A stretch of 21,673 bases of DNA from CAYONQ01 sp964405375 (GCA_964405375.1 CAYONQ010000045.1:1-21673), one strand, 5' to 3'. Counted from the first letter of the stretch, positions 7,825 through 16,157 are shown. Numbers and translations are program-made. The notes: a model not told the origin generated them from the letters alone.

Positions 7825-9519
7825 ATGGAACTAATCATCATACACGAAACCGATGGCTCCACAAGCAGCGCCAATAATAATCTGCTCAGGTTTGCTATCT
7901 CGAACGCACCTGTTGCGAGTGTTATCTTCGACGGACTAATCAAGAATCTTCGGCTGAACGGCAGTAAGAATATAATGGTCGCCATTCCCCGAACATGGGA
8001 CGTTGAATTCTGTGAAAGCTCACCGAAAATAGAACGCTATAGTAAAGATATTCCACTTTCCTGCAAACACCTGCAACCGCTGAAACGAAGCTGCTGGTTT
8101 GCAATTTCCAACGGAAGATTCGCTATACAAACCGACAGAGAGCTAATTGAGAAGGTATTAGCCGGTACCGAAGCAGATATAGTAGCCATCAATGTCGCCC
8201 CCGAATTGTTACCATACCGTGAAAAGGTGCGATTGACGGCGCAGGGTAAAGTTGCAGGTTTCCGTCGGCTGTACTCTCATCTTGCTGAACCCGCACCTAT
8301 TCCTGCTGATTGGCCACATCATCTTTTTATAAAAACCGGCTCTTTCAAAAACCTCTTCGTTGATAATGCCTTGCCTTCGACTTTTTCCGAGTTTACTGAC
8401 AGATGTTCATCAGAGTCACTGACGGTACGTAGTCTTAATATAGGAGGCGCCGTTCTGGATTTAAATACGGAGGAAGGTTTACTCACCTTTCTTGCAGCTA
8501 GGTTTGACTCATCGGTGCAAAATCGCCTCGATATAAAAAATAAATCTTACAGGAGGATTTTGGACAAAGATAACGTCACGATATCAGACGGCGCAAGATT
8601 ATTTGGGAAAATATTGTTTGGGCGAAATATCAGTATTGGCCAAAATGCAATTGTAGTAGGTCCGGCTATTATTAGTAATAACGTTAAAATAGGTGCCGGG
8701 GCCGTTGTAAATTCGTCAATCATCGGCCCGAATGTTTCAATACCACAGAATCAACTTGTGCAGAACCGCGTTGTAAAGGGGCCGCGATGTAACTGGAAAC
8801 GCCTAACTCGACACAGAAACAGCAGTTCAAGGCAAATTCGCTGCCGCACGTTTGACCTGAATCGCTTAAAAAGCACCAACGATACCTTCCGCACCTGGCC
8901 AATGCTTTCCTATGCCAGATGTCTGAAGAGAATCGCTGATGTCGTTGCGGCTGTAACTGTGTTGACTCTTTTTGCGCCTGTTTTCGCAATAATTGCCCTG
9001 GCTATAAAACTAACCTCTCGCGGGCCGGTATTCTTCAAGGACACCCGCCAGGGACTGCACGGTAAGCCCTTTAACTGTATAAAATTCAGGACTATGCTAA
9101 TGGGCTCCGATAAAATGCAGGACAAGCTGAGAATCATAAATGAGACCGATGGGCCGCAATTCAAAATGGCGGACGACCCGCGAACCAGTGCCGTCGGCAG
9201 GTTTTTACGAGATACATATATCGACGAAATACCCCAATTCTTTAATGTTCTGCTTGGCCAGATGAGCGTTGTAGGCCCAAGGCCGTCTCCCGAATCTGAA
9301 AACACTTTGTGCCCATCATGGCGGGATGCCCGACTCTCGGTTCGACCGGGCGTAACAGGCCTCTGGCAACTTTGTAGAACACGCCAGCCAATGAAGGACT
9401 TTCAGGAATGGATACATTACGACACCAAATATGTCAGGGACCTGAAACTTCGGATGGACTTGTGGATATGCTGGCGAACAGCCAGAAAATTAGCCGGGAA
9501 TTTCATTAGCCGGTTCTAA
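7825..9519 (+). CDS. Initiating sugar-phosphate transferase fused to degenerate nucleotidyltransferase/beta-helix module
   Basis: A 564-residue fusion. The C-terminal part (about 365-564) is a monotopic phosphoglycosyl transferase of the WcaJ/ExoY type, which moves a sugar phosphate from a nucleotide sugar to undecaprenyl phosphate to start glycan synthesis. Seen: one membrane segment at 373-396, KFRTM at 420-424, the Asp467-Glu468 pair in YIDEIPQ, VGPRP at 483-487 and RPGVTGLWQ. Residues 250-315 are left-handed beta-helix (DGARLFGKI, ISIGQN, VKIGAGAVV). Residues 1-230 keep a trace of a sugar nucleotidyltransferase fold but none of its catalytic motifs. This resembles the front of the exosortase fusion at 3432-5411. 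Most family members lack the N-terminal module or have a PglD-like CoA-binding module instead. No clear ribosome binding site precedes ATG 7825, so the start is slightly uncertain. Confidence 0.9.
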   Translation: MELIIIHETDGSTSSANNNLLRFAISNAPVASVIFDGLIKNLRLNGSKNIMVAIPRTWDVEFCESSPKIERYSKDIPLSCKHLQPLKRSCWFAISNGRFAIQTDRELIEKVLAGTEADIVAINVAPELLPYREKVRLTAQGKVAGFRRLYSHLAEPAPIPADWPHHLFIKTGSFKNLFVDNALPSTFSEFTDRCSSESLTVRSLNIGGAVLDLNTEEGLLTFLAARFDSSVQNRLDIKNKSYRRILDKDNVTISDGARLFGKILFGRNISIGQNAIVVGPAIISNNVKIGAGAVVNSSIIGPNVSIPQNQLVQNRVVKGPRCNWKRLTRHRNSSSRQIRCRTFDLNRLKSTNDTFRTWPMLSYARCLKRIADVVAAVTVLTLFAPVFAIIALAIKLTSRGPVFFKDTRQGLHGKPFNCIKFRTMLMGSDKMQDKLRIINETDGPQFKMADDPRTSAVGRFLRDTYIDEIPQFFNVLLGQMSVVGPRPSPESENTLCPSWRDARLSVRPGVTGLWQLCRTRQPMKDFQEWIHYDTKYVRDLKLRMDLWICWRTARKLAGNFISRF

Positions 9520-9553
9520 AAGTGACAATATATCAGTAAGAAAGGGTGGGCAA

Positions 9554-12500
9554 ATGCCAAGAAGATACTTTAACTGGAAATTGGCGTCTGTTTGCGTAAT
9601 CGCACTTGTCGTTCTGGGTGTAACCGCCTACGGACTGCGTCAATGGCAGAGAAGCAGGCGGGCCGAGCGCGGGCTTGTCCTTGGCAATAAGGCGTATAAC
9701 GAGCACAACTGGGAAGATGCAGCGAAGAATCTGGGCCGCTATATCGCTGTTGTGCAGGATGACGTGACGGCACTACTTAAATACGCTGATGCGCAGCTCA
9801 ACATCAGGCCTCTCAAAAGAAACAACGTCCAGCAGGCCGTGGCCGCTTATCGAACTGTTTTGAGAGTGGACGAAGCTAATGCCGAGGCCGCCGTAAAACT
9901 TACTGAGATATATTTAGGAATGGGTATGCCCGGTGAAGCCGAGCTGATTGCAAAAAGACAACTTGAAGCAAACCAGGACCTGCAACTTCGCAGGATGTTA
10001 GCCGTGGCACTGGCCGCACAGCGGAAGTTCGACGAAGCAGAGGCGGAATTGAAAGGCATCATAACGGAATATCCTGAGCAGATATTAGCTTATGAAATAT
10101 TAGGTAGACTCATTGAGCAACGTCGGGAGGATTTCCTGACCGCGCCCGAACATTGGTTCAATCAGGCGGTAGAAAATAATCCTTCCTCGGCCTTGGCTTA
10201 CATAATCCGTGCCGGTTTCCATCTAAGAAGCAAGAACAGAGCCGGGGCCTTAGCCGACATGGAACAGGCCGAAAAACAGGATTTATCTGATTCTGTCGTA
10301 CGACTGCGGCTTGCCGGAGAACTTATCAAGGCAGATATGTTAGATAAGGCGGAGGAGCAACTTGTTGCTGTGCAAACGACGGAGCCGACAAGCCAGGCCT
10401 TGTGGCAAAGCTGGGCCCAGCTTGCACTGAAATCAAACTCAAAAGCATTAATGCTAAAAATCGCCGAAACCGGATTAAGAGAACTTTCCCCTCAACCCTG
10501 GGATTTTATGCCGACCGCCGCGGAGCTATATATCCGATGTGATGAGCTTGACAATGCCGGCGATTGTATCGCCAAACTACGCCAAAAAGATGTTGCTCCT
10601 GCAACTACGGCATTTTTAGAAGGTCTTATAGCCGACAAGAAAGGTCTCGGATATGAGGCGGTTAAATGCTGGCGCAAAGCGCTGCAGCTGGGCGCAAAAT
10701 CTGCCAGGACTCAACTTGCACTGGCTGCGACACTGTCGCGCTTAGGCGATAAGCAGTCGGCCATTCAACAGTTGCGCACTCTTGTTTCGGAGCAGCCGAA
10801 TCTCCTTAGCGCCCGCCTGAACCTTGCCAGATTGCTGGCTGAAATCGGCAACTGGGCTGAGGCGGTAGAACAGGCACGTATGGCAATGCAAATCTCCCCC
10901 CGTAGTCTCAATGCCGCCTTATTTTATATTCAGGCCCGGACGCAGCTGCTTGCAGAAAACCAGACGGACAGGGATTCGCCACTGTGGCAGGATATAGAGG
11001 GCCGTTTGGCCAGGTTACAAGAGGTCTTTGATGACGAACTTGTGGTTAAGCGACTGAAGCTTAAGCTTGCGATACACCGCCGCCAGTTTGGTAAAGCTAA
11101 TCAGCTGCTCAGTGAGATTAAGGACAGTACCACCCCTCAAGTAGAAATTGCTATGGCAGACGTTGAGCTGTTGAGCGCTCAGGATAAACCTGATGAAGCT
11201 ATACTGAAATCGTACGATGCTGTCAGAGCATTTCCGGAATCCGTTGGCCCTGTAAGATACCTTGCTGTTTTGTTGGCGGCACAGGACAGACGCCAGGAAT
11301 GTGAAAAGATTATTAAAGATGCCTTGACTCGTTTAGAACAACCTGCCGACAAGAGACAGCTGGCTCTGCTGCTGGCGGGACTTTATAATCGTTGGAACCA
11401 GCAGGAGAAACGCTACCAGTTTCTTAATACACTTGTTAACGACTTGCCTTCTGATATCTCTATTCAGCGCGAACTGCTGCAATGTGAGAAGGTGATAAAA
11501 GACCGTAACCGGGCTCAGCAGATTGTCAACCGAATTAAAAGTCTTGAGGGTGAAGACGGCTGGCAATGGCGGTACGAGCAGGCCAGAATCTGGTTCCGCA
11601 CAGAAGACTTCAATGACCGGTATCCGGAAATTATTGCCCTTCTCAAAGACAATCTTCTTACCAACCCGGACGACCAGGCCAGCCGAATGCTTCTGGCTCA
11701 CAGCTATGAACGGGCAGGTGAGCTGCGGCTTGCAATCTCAACCTACAACGAAGCCTTGAATCGTTCACCGCGGGACATTCGCATAATCGTTCCTGCTGTT
11801 GCCGCCCTCTACAAGGCAAATGAGTACGACCGTGCTGACGAAATCCTTCACCAGGCAGCTGGTGAAAAATTATCACACCCAGAACTGAAAAAATTGGAGC
11901 TGCAGAGTTATCTTAAACGGGGCGAATTGGGTTCCGCCTCCGACATTCTTGAGGACTTATTGACCAATGACCCCAACAACCGCTCCGTCTGCCTGGCGTT
12001 GGCACTGCTCAAGATAAGACAAAACAGTTTTACTGAAGCAGACGAACTGTTGAGCAGATTAAAGATTCAGGAACCGAATTCGCTGCCGGTAACGGTTGCA
12101 CAGATTGAATTAAACGTTCGTCAAAATAGGCCTGACGAGGCGTTGTTGCTGTGCGACGAACTGGTAAATAATTTCAACAACGCATCGGCTTATATTCTTC
12201 GCGCCAGAACACACGCTACGCTTGGCCAAATTGAGAAGGCACAAAAGGATTTTGAACACGCCGCCGTCACAGAACCAAATAACGTGGACGTGTGGACAGC
12301 CAAAAGCGACTTTTACCGCTCCACGGACCAGCTTGATGAAGCTGTTACTGATATTCAAAAGGCAATGTCTGTAGCTGCTGATAACTTGGCCGTTCAAAAA
12401 CGTGCAATCTCGCTTTTTTTAGCCAGCGATGACCTCGCCACGGTACGCCGGGGCAAAGATATTCTCGATGAAGCGCTGACAACAAACCCCGACGATCTAG

Positions 12501-13726
12501 ACCTGCTTGTCTATAAAGCTCGCTCATTGCTTGCTGAAGGAACAGCTCCAGCTATCGGGCAGGCAACAACTATTCTTCAGAAGGTAACCCAGGACAGGCC
12601 TGAGACGAGTGCCGCCTGGCTGCTTCTGGCTGAAGTTGCCCTCAGGCAAGAAAAATCAGCCAGGGCTATAGATGTTGCTTTGCGAGGTCTTGCCCATCGG
12701 CCTGACAATAAGCCGTTGCTTCTGTTAAAGGCCAGAGCAGAGGCAGCAATATCGCCGGTTCTGGCAATCCCCACTTTGAAGGCACTGCGAGAGCTTAACC
12801 CGAATGATACCGATGCTGTGATACAATTGGCCGATACTTACCTGGCTGCAGACCAATCTGAAAAGGCCGTGGGGCTTCTCAAAACACAATTAGCTCGCGG
12901 TAGCAGCACCCCCGACGAACGAAAAATAAGCATCGCCCTTGCTATAGCGTTGCACAAGAACGACAACGAACAAGCATCTCAAGAGATTTTTGACTTGCTG
13001 TATCAGTCTGACCCTGATGACCCAGCTCCATTATTGGCGCAGGCCCGACTACTCAAGGATAACAAACGCTGGGACCAGATAAGCCAGATGGTTTCGAATT
13101 GGTGTCGGGACTATCCGGAGGACGTTCGTACGCCCATCATTATTGCCGGAACTCTGGCGGCAGCCGAGGACAGCCAGCCCCAAAAAATAGCTGAAAGCAT
13201 TCTTAAAGAAGTGCTGGCAAATGATTCTGATTGCACCGAGGCTATGAGTGTCCTCGCTATGCTATTGCAAACTGTCGGTCGCTTTGCAGAATCGGCTGAG
13301 CTTTACCAGCGAATTCTTGCGCTCCAACCTGATGATGTAATCGCTATCAATAATCTGGCCTGGATAATGTGTGAAGAGCAGGGCAAATACCAGCAGGCCC
13401 TTGAGCTTGCCCAGCGAGGTCTGAGTAAAATGCCGGACTACGTCGACCTTATCGACACCCGCGGCGTAGCGTATTACCGGCTGGGCGAATTTGACAAGGC
13501 GGTTCAAGATTTCAACAGATGTTTGAAACTGTACCCGGATGGGGCACCACTGGCCGTAGCTTCGTATTTGCATTTAGGAAGGGCCTTGGCCGGACTTGGG
13601 CAAAAAGACGAAGCCATAGAAAGCTTAAAAAAGGCGTTAGAGTTGAACACTGAGATTGGGGGATTATCTGCTGCAGATTTCGCCGAAGCACGACGTCTGC
13701 TTGAAGAATTGTCACAAGGAGTTTAA
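9554..13726 (+). CDS. Giant TPR-repeat protein of the exosortase/exopolysaccharide locus
   Basis: A 1390-residue protein with one N-terminal membrane helix at about 9-27 and short basic flanks, followed almost entirely by tetratricopeptide-like helical pairs. Clear TPR patterns include the segments near residues 400-450 and the last 130 residues (LAWIMCEEQGKYQQALELA, GVAYYRLGEFDKAVQDFN, LGRALAGLGQKDEAIESLK). Exosortase loci commonly carry a large TPR protein (PrsT, a lipoprotein in Proteobacteria). This one lacks a lipobox cysteine and appears anchored by its helix, with the repeats probably in the periplasm. The likely role is a scaffold for polymerisation or export, by analogy only. It has a purine-rich site (AAAGGGTGGG) before ATG 9554. 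The regulator gene follows after two bases. Confidence 0.85.
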   Translation: MPRRYFNWKLASVCVIALVVLGVTAYGLRQWQRSRRAERGLVLGNKAYNEHNWEDAAKNLGRYIAVVQDDVTALLKYADAQLNIRPLKRNNVQQAVAAYRTVLRVDEANAEAAVKLTEIYLGMGMPGEAELIAKRQLEANQDLQLRRMLAVALAAQRKFDEAEAELKGIITEYPEQILAYEILGRLIEQRREDFLTAPEHWFNQAVENNPSSALAYIIRAGFHLRSKNRAGALADMEQAEKQDLSDSVVRLRLAGELIKADMLDKAEEQLVAVQTTEPTSQALWQSWAQLALKSNSKALMLKIAETGLRELSPQPWDFMPTAAELYIRCDELDNAGDCIAKLRQKDVAPATTAFLEGLIADKKGLGYEAVKCWRKALQLGAKSARTQLALAATLSRLGDKQSAIQQLRTLVSEQPNLLSARLNLARLLAEIGNWAEAVEQARMAMQISPRSLNAALFYIQARTQLLAENQTDRDSPLWQDIEGRLARLQEVFDDELVVKRLKLKLAIHRRQFGKANQLLSEIKDSTTPQVEIAMADVELLSAQDKPDEAILKSYDAVRAFPESVGPVRYLAVLLAAQDRRQECEKIIKDALTRLEQPADKRQLALLLAGLYNRWNQQEKRYQFLNTLVNDLPSDISIQRELLQCEKVIKDRNRAQQIVNRIKSLEGEDGWQWRYEQARIWFRTEDFNDRYPEIIALLKDNLLTNPDDQASRMLLAHSYERAGELRLAISTYNEALNRSPRDIRIIVPAVAALYKANEYDRADEILHQAAGEKLSHPELKKLELQSYLKRGELGSASDILEDLLTNDPNNRSVCLALALLKIRQNSFTEADELLSRLKIQEPNSLPVTVAQIELNVRQNRPDEALLLCDELVNNFNNASAYILRARTHATLGQIEKAQKDFEHAAVTEPNNVDVWTAKSDFYRSTDQLDEAVTDIQKAMSVAADNLAVQKRAISLFLASDDLATVRRGKDILDEALTTNPDDLDLLVYKARSLLAEGTAPAIGQATTILQKVTQDRPETSAAWLLLAEVALRQEKSARAIDVALRGLAHRPDNKPLLLLKARAEAAISPVLAIPTLKALRELNPNDTDAVIQLADTYLAADQSEKAVGLLKTQLARGSSTPDERKISIALAIALHKNDNEQASQEIFDLLYQSDPDDPAPLLAQARLLKDNKRWDQISQMVSNWCRDYPEDVRTPIIIAGTLAAAEDSQPQKIAESILKEVLANDSDCTEAMSVLAMLLQTVGRFAESAELYQRILALQPDDVIAINNLAWIMCEEQGKYQQALELAQRGLSKMPDYVDLIDTRGVAYYRLGEFDKAVQDFNRCLKLYPDGAPLAVASYLHLGRALAGLGQKDEAIESLKKALELNTEIGGLSAADFAEARRLLEELSQGV

Positions 13727-13728
13727 CA

Positions 13729-14136
13729 ATGCGTTATCCACAACATTCAGAAACTAAAGATATATGGGGCGGCAAATCTCTTTTCCACCATCCTCGGATA
13801 GCCCTGCTTAACGAAAAGCATTGGTCATACATCCAGAGATACTACCATATGAGCCCTCGCGAGCTTCAAGTAGCTGAACTTGTCTGTCAGGGCTTCAACA
13901 ACGATGAGATAGCGAAGGCCTTGAAAATAAAGCACGGCACGGTGAAAACTCACCTGAGAAATATTTACCGAAGAATTCGCGTCAAAAATAAAATCACAAT
14001 GCTGCTGAAATTTGTGGATAGCGCAACTAAATTTGCTGCCAAGTCAGAAATCACCCCTCCTGTCCCTATCGCCAGGATGGAAAAACCAGCCAAAGAAATC
14101 TTTGGTTTGGCCCAAATACATAAAAAAGAAGGATGA
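13729..14136 (+). CDS. Solo LuxR/GerE-type helix-turn-helix regulator
   Basis: A 135-residue DNA-binding protein. The LuxR-type four-helix domain spans residues 41-97, with the typical SPRELQVAELVCQG opening, the NNDEIAKAL helix and the recognition helix HGTVKTHLRNIYRRI. There is no receiver, PAS or autoinducer domain; 40 residues precede and about 38 follow the HTH. In GerE-like proteins such solo domains bind DNA as dimers at roughly 20-base dyads. It is translated with the TPR gene: AAGGAG sits inside the end of that gene and only two bases separate them. The palindrome at 14374-14396 is a possible target, which would make it a regulator of the cargo genes or of its own cluster; this is inference. 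Confidence 0.88.
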   Translation: MRYPQHSETKDIWGGKSLFHHPRIALLNEKHWSYIQRYYHMSPRELQVAELVCQGFNNDEIAKALKIKHGTVKTHLRNIYRRIRVKNKITMLLKFVDSATKFAAKSEITPPVPIARMEKPAKEIFGLAQIHKKEG

Positions 14137-14273
14137 ACGATATAGTCCTTTCGACCATTTATGACCTCTCATTCGTCTCTTTTTTGATGCCTTTCTCGCA
14201 ACTGGTCCTAAAAATATGCACTATTAGAGGGCTGTATTACTTTTGGTATATGCCAAAGGTGGCAACAAAAACC

Positions 14274-14333
14274 GCCCTCACGGCTCTTATGCAGGGGAAT
14301 ATACCAAAAAGTGTATTTTTCTCAGGGCTTTTT
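14274..14333 (+). terminator. Putative terminator after the glycan/exosortase cluster
   Basis: An outer stem GCCCT (14274-14278) pairs with AGGGC (14324-14328), followed by five T. Inside it ATATAC (14299-14304) pairs with GTGTAT (14311-14316), followed directly by a T run. A competing inverted repeat joins 14239-14250 to 14300-14312. The surrounding 14137-14360 stretch otherwise looks noncoding. Confidence 0.4.
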
Positions 14334-14353
14334 ACTTTTTTAATGCTTTTGTC

Positions 14354-14382
14354 TTGATTTCGTTCCTGATAGTCTCTATTAT
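14354..14382 (+). promoter_or_regulatory. Putative sigma70-type promoter for the cargo genes
   Basis: TTGATT at 14354-14359 and TATTAT at 14377-14382 are separated by 17 bases. The -35 matches four of six consensus positions and the -10 five of six. It would transcribe the gene at 14522 with a leader of about 130 bases. Confidence 0.45.
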
Positions 14383-14396
14383 TAGGAATAATAGAG
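14374..14396. promoter_or_regulatory. Perfect palindrome over the -10 region (candidate operator)
   Basis: CTCTATTATT (14374-14383) is exactly complementary to AATAATAGAG (14387-14396), with AGG between. It overlaps the putative -10 box and start site, as an operator would, and lies about 240 bases after the LuxR-type gene. It has no T run, so it is a poor terminator. Confidence 0.45.
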
Positions 14397-14521
14397 GGTG
14401 AGGGACCCACCGAAAGCAATCCCAGGAAGGGGAATCTCTTAGCACTCTGCTTACGTTAAGGATAACGCAGGTTCGTAGGACGGTTGTTATATTTGCGCTT
14501 TTTTACAAAGGAGCGAAAGCT

Positions 14522-15313
14522 GTGTCCTTGAGAGATGGCAAATTGTTGTGTATAGTGTTATTGCTGTCTGTAGTTTCGGCCGCAAATGGCTCTCCTACAG
14601 TAACACATCAAGATGCTATCTCAGCTACAAACTCTTCCTTTATGGATGCTTCTTTCACAGTTTCTTTCGCCATTGATAATGTCGTCGGACCTATTAACGT
14701 TCAACTGGCCAATCTCGGCAGGGAATTCCTACAGCCCCCGGCAAGCCCTGTAGGTTTGAACAGCACCCGGGTTAATATCGTAAAGCCATTGCCTGCTGTG
14801 CCGGCAGCTGTGCTGATGGTTCTAATCGGCTTCCTCTGTGTTTCACTCGTTAAGGACCGCAGGGTTTGGTTGGCAGCCTTCGCCGCCCTATGGTGGGCAG
14901 GCCAGACAGGGATTCAAGCTTTTGACCAGTTGGCCCTGCGCCTTGCTCGAAGAGTTCATGTCGAGCGCGTTGCAGAGCTTATCCACCCCCATTACCCTGA
15001 AGATTATAATCGCCTGCGCAGTGATATTGAAGGCACGCGATATATAGGACTGCTGCACCATTTGGCTGGCATGCCGAATGCCGGCTTGATCCGCAATTCT
15101 CGTTTCTCGAGCCTCGATTCTCAATTTTCGCGAGCATCAAGCATCCAGCGTCGAGCATCGAGCATAAACATATCCCAACCTGCAATTCTTTCGGAACAAT
15201 ATAGCTCAAATCCGCTATTCAAACGCTTGGCTTCGAGAGCCAGGCAGTCTGATTGTTTTTCACCTGCATTTATTTTTGCTCAGTTACCCCGTGGTCCGCC
15301 TAAACTTACCTGA
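14522..15313 (+). CDS. Unrecognised secreted/membrane protein with repeat-derived C-terminal part
   Basis: A 263-residue protein of unknown function. GTG 14522 is preceded by AAAGGAG at good spacing. Residues 1-23 form a signal peptide with likely cleavage after ANG. Residues 24-85 are polar. Residues 89-112 form a Pro-rich start (PLPAVPA), a hydrophobic helix and a KDRR basic cluster, resembling an exosortase tail placed inside the protein; a second hydrophobic stretch follows at about 116-130. Residues 191-216 are encoded by an 11-unit 7-base repeat array and are Ser/Arg-rich, so this part may be a recent addition and the original protein may have ended nearby. It is first in the cargo group, behind the putative promoter and leader. 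No family was recognised, and a non-functional extended frame is possible downstream of about residue 190. Confidence 0.6.
   Translation: MSLRDGKLLCIVLLLSVVSAANGSPTVTHQDAISATNSSFMDASFTVSFAIDNVVGPINVQLANLGREFLQPPASPVGLNSTRVNIVKPLPAVPAAVLMVLIGFLCVSLVKDRRVWLAAFAALWWAGQTGIQAFDQLALRLARRVHVERVAELIHPHYPEDYNRLRSDIEGTRYIGLLHHLAGMPNAGLIRNSRFSSLDSQFSRASSIQRRASSINISQPAILSEQYSSNPLFKRLASRARQSDCFSPAFIFAQLPRGPPKLT
15092..15168. repeat. Array of 11 degenerate heptamers
   Basis: The stretch divides cleanly into 7-base units: CGCAATT, CTCGTTT, CTCGAGC, CTCGATT, CTCAATT, TTCGCGA, GCATCAA, GCATCCA, GCGTCGA, GCATCGA, GCATAAA. Two unit styles are visible: CTCGATT-like on the left and GCATCGA-like on the right. It lies inside the gene at 14522-15313 and is in frame over three units (21 bases, 7 residues). 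Confidence 0.8.
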
Positions 15314-15330
15314 AACGGTAACTTTTTTCT

Positions 15331-15358
15331 GAAGGGTCGGATGCGCGCAGGACCCTTC
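15331..15358. terminator. GC-rich hairpin downstream of the 14522 gene
   Basis: GAAGGGTC (15331-15338) pairs with GACCCTTC (15351-15358) around a 12-base loop. There is no T run after it on the plus strand; a T run (ACTTTTTTCT) precedes it, so it suits the minus strand better. A second small hairpin, CTCTGT/ACAGAG, lies at 15389-15406. Confidence 0.35.
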
Positions 15359-15428
15359 GAGTCAAAAGTTGATGTAATTCTTGGACAACTCTGTGTTTTT
15401 ACAGAGAAAATATTAAAGGATAATAATC

Positions 15429-16088
15429 ATGAAAAAGTTAATTTTAATAACCATATTGGTTGGCTTAATGGCCACACCTGCTCTGGCTGCCCCTACCTTG
15501 GGATGGTGGGATTCAGAACACCCTCGGGCTACCCATCAATATTGGGATATGTCGAATATCAAAGTTGGCAGTGTCTCACCAATGTGGACTACATATCCTG
15601 ATGCTACTCTAAATAATCCTTATCCCGCATCCGTTGAAGCAGTGATAACCGCTGACACCTGGACCGGCAGTTCGTTCACCGATAGCGGTGACATTCTTGT
15701 TTTCCTGGAAATTGGGAACTTCAATGAATCCCTTGCCTATAAAGAGATTTGGGTTGATATTGGTGCTTCTGGTGTAGGTGCGCCGATCGTTACCAATGTT
15801 GTCGCACACGATGGCCCCGATGTAACTTACAGCTGGATCCTACTTGACGGACAAAGCGATAATCAAGAAGGCTATGCCAGCTTCGGTATCAAAATTTTTC
15901 CCAATCCGTTGATTGAAAAGATTTGGTTCACGCTTCCGATAGATCCGGCCATAGCTACTTCCGTACCGATGGCTACTTTAGATTGGGTACACGTAGACAC
16001 TATTTGCATTCCCGCACCCGGCGCTATTCTGCTGGGTGGTATCGGTGTAGGACTTGTCGGCTGGCTTCGAAGACGGAGGATGCTGTAA
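15429..16088 (+). CDS. PEP-CTERM-like (PAP variant) exosortase substrate 1
   Basis: A 219-residue exported protein. Residues 1-20 are a classic signal peptide (MKKLILI... ending ALA). The mature part is unrecognised, beta-rich in appearance, with Trp and Asp and only one Cys visible. Residues 195-219 form the sorting tail: PAPGA, a Gly-rich hydrophobic helix and a final RRRRML. In the PEP-CTERM family this tail is recognised by an exosortase, and the enzyme encoded at 3432-5411 is the natural candidate. PAP in place of PEP is a variant I associate with Phycisphaerae. ATG 15429 follows AAAGGA. The tail and the bases after its stop are nearly the same as in the next gene, which suggests duplication. 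Confidence 0.88.
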   Translation: MKKLILITILVGLMATPALAAPTLGWWDSEHPRATHQYWDMSNIKVGSVSPMWTTYPDATLNNPYPASVEAVITADTWTGSSFTDSGDILVFLEIGNFNESLAYKEIWVDIGASGVGAPIVTNVVAHDGPDVTYSWILLDGQSDNQEGYASFGIKIFPNPLIEKIWFTLPIDPAIATSVPMATLDWVHVDTICIPAPGAILLGGIGVGLVGWLRRRRML

Positions 16089-16110
16089 GAAAGCAAAAAA
16101 AGCAGCTAAG
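16011..16110 (+). repeat. Direct repeat copy A: sorting tail plus 3' flank
   Basis: These 100 bases cover the codons for the PAP sorting tail, the stop codon and about 22 bases after it. Aligned by eye to 16773-16872 without gaps, they differ at 9 positions. Confidence 0.85.
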
Positions 16111-16133
16111 GGCGGGGCCTCTGCCCTGCCCTT
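16108..16133 (+). terminator. Hairpin after exosortase substrate 1
   Basis: AAGGGCGGGGC (16108-16118) pairs with GCCCTGCCCTT (16123-16133), with one G-T pair and a CTCT loop. It lacks a following T run, so it may stabilise mRNA or only partly terminate before the next gene. Confidence 0.5.
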
Positions 16134-16157
16134 GGGAGCTTGAAAGAGGGTGGTTCT

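Noticed and set aside
7825..8600. Separate upstream gene ending before the sugar transferase
   Set aside because: The frame is continuous and no start with a ribosome site was seen between the beta-helix and transferase parts.
14133..14357. 74-codon plus-strand frame overlapping the LuxR-type gene by 4 bases
   Set aside because: It runs through the terminator-like inverted repeats, its purine-rich stretch touches the ATG with no spacing, and the protein has no recognisable pattern. Its hydrophobic look follows from T-rich DNA.
14397..14521. Cyclic-di-GMP (GEMM), SAM or cobalamin riboswitch
   Set aside because: Short pieces such as GGTGAGGGAC and CCGAAAGC recall parts of these consensus sequences, but the conserved cores and helix order do not line up.
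15341..15601. Plus-strand frame over the start of exosortase substrate 1
   Set aside because: It overlaps a gene with a clear signal peptide and good ribosome site in another frame.
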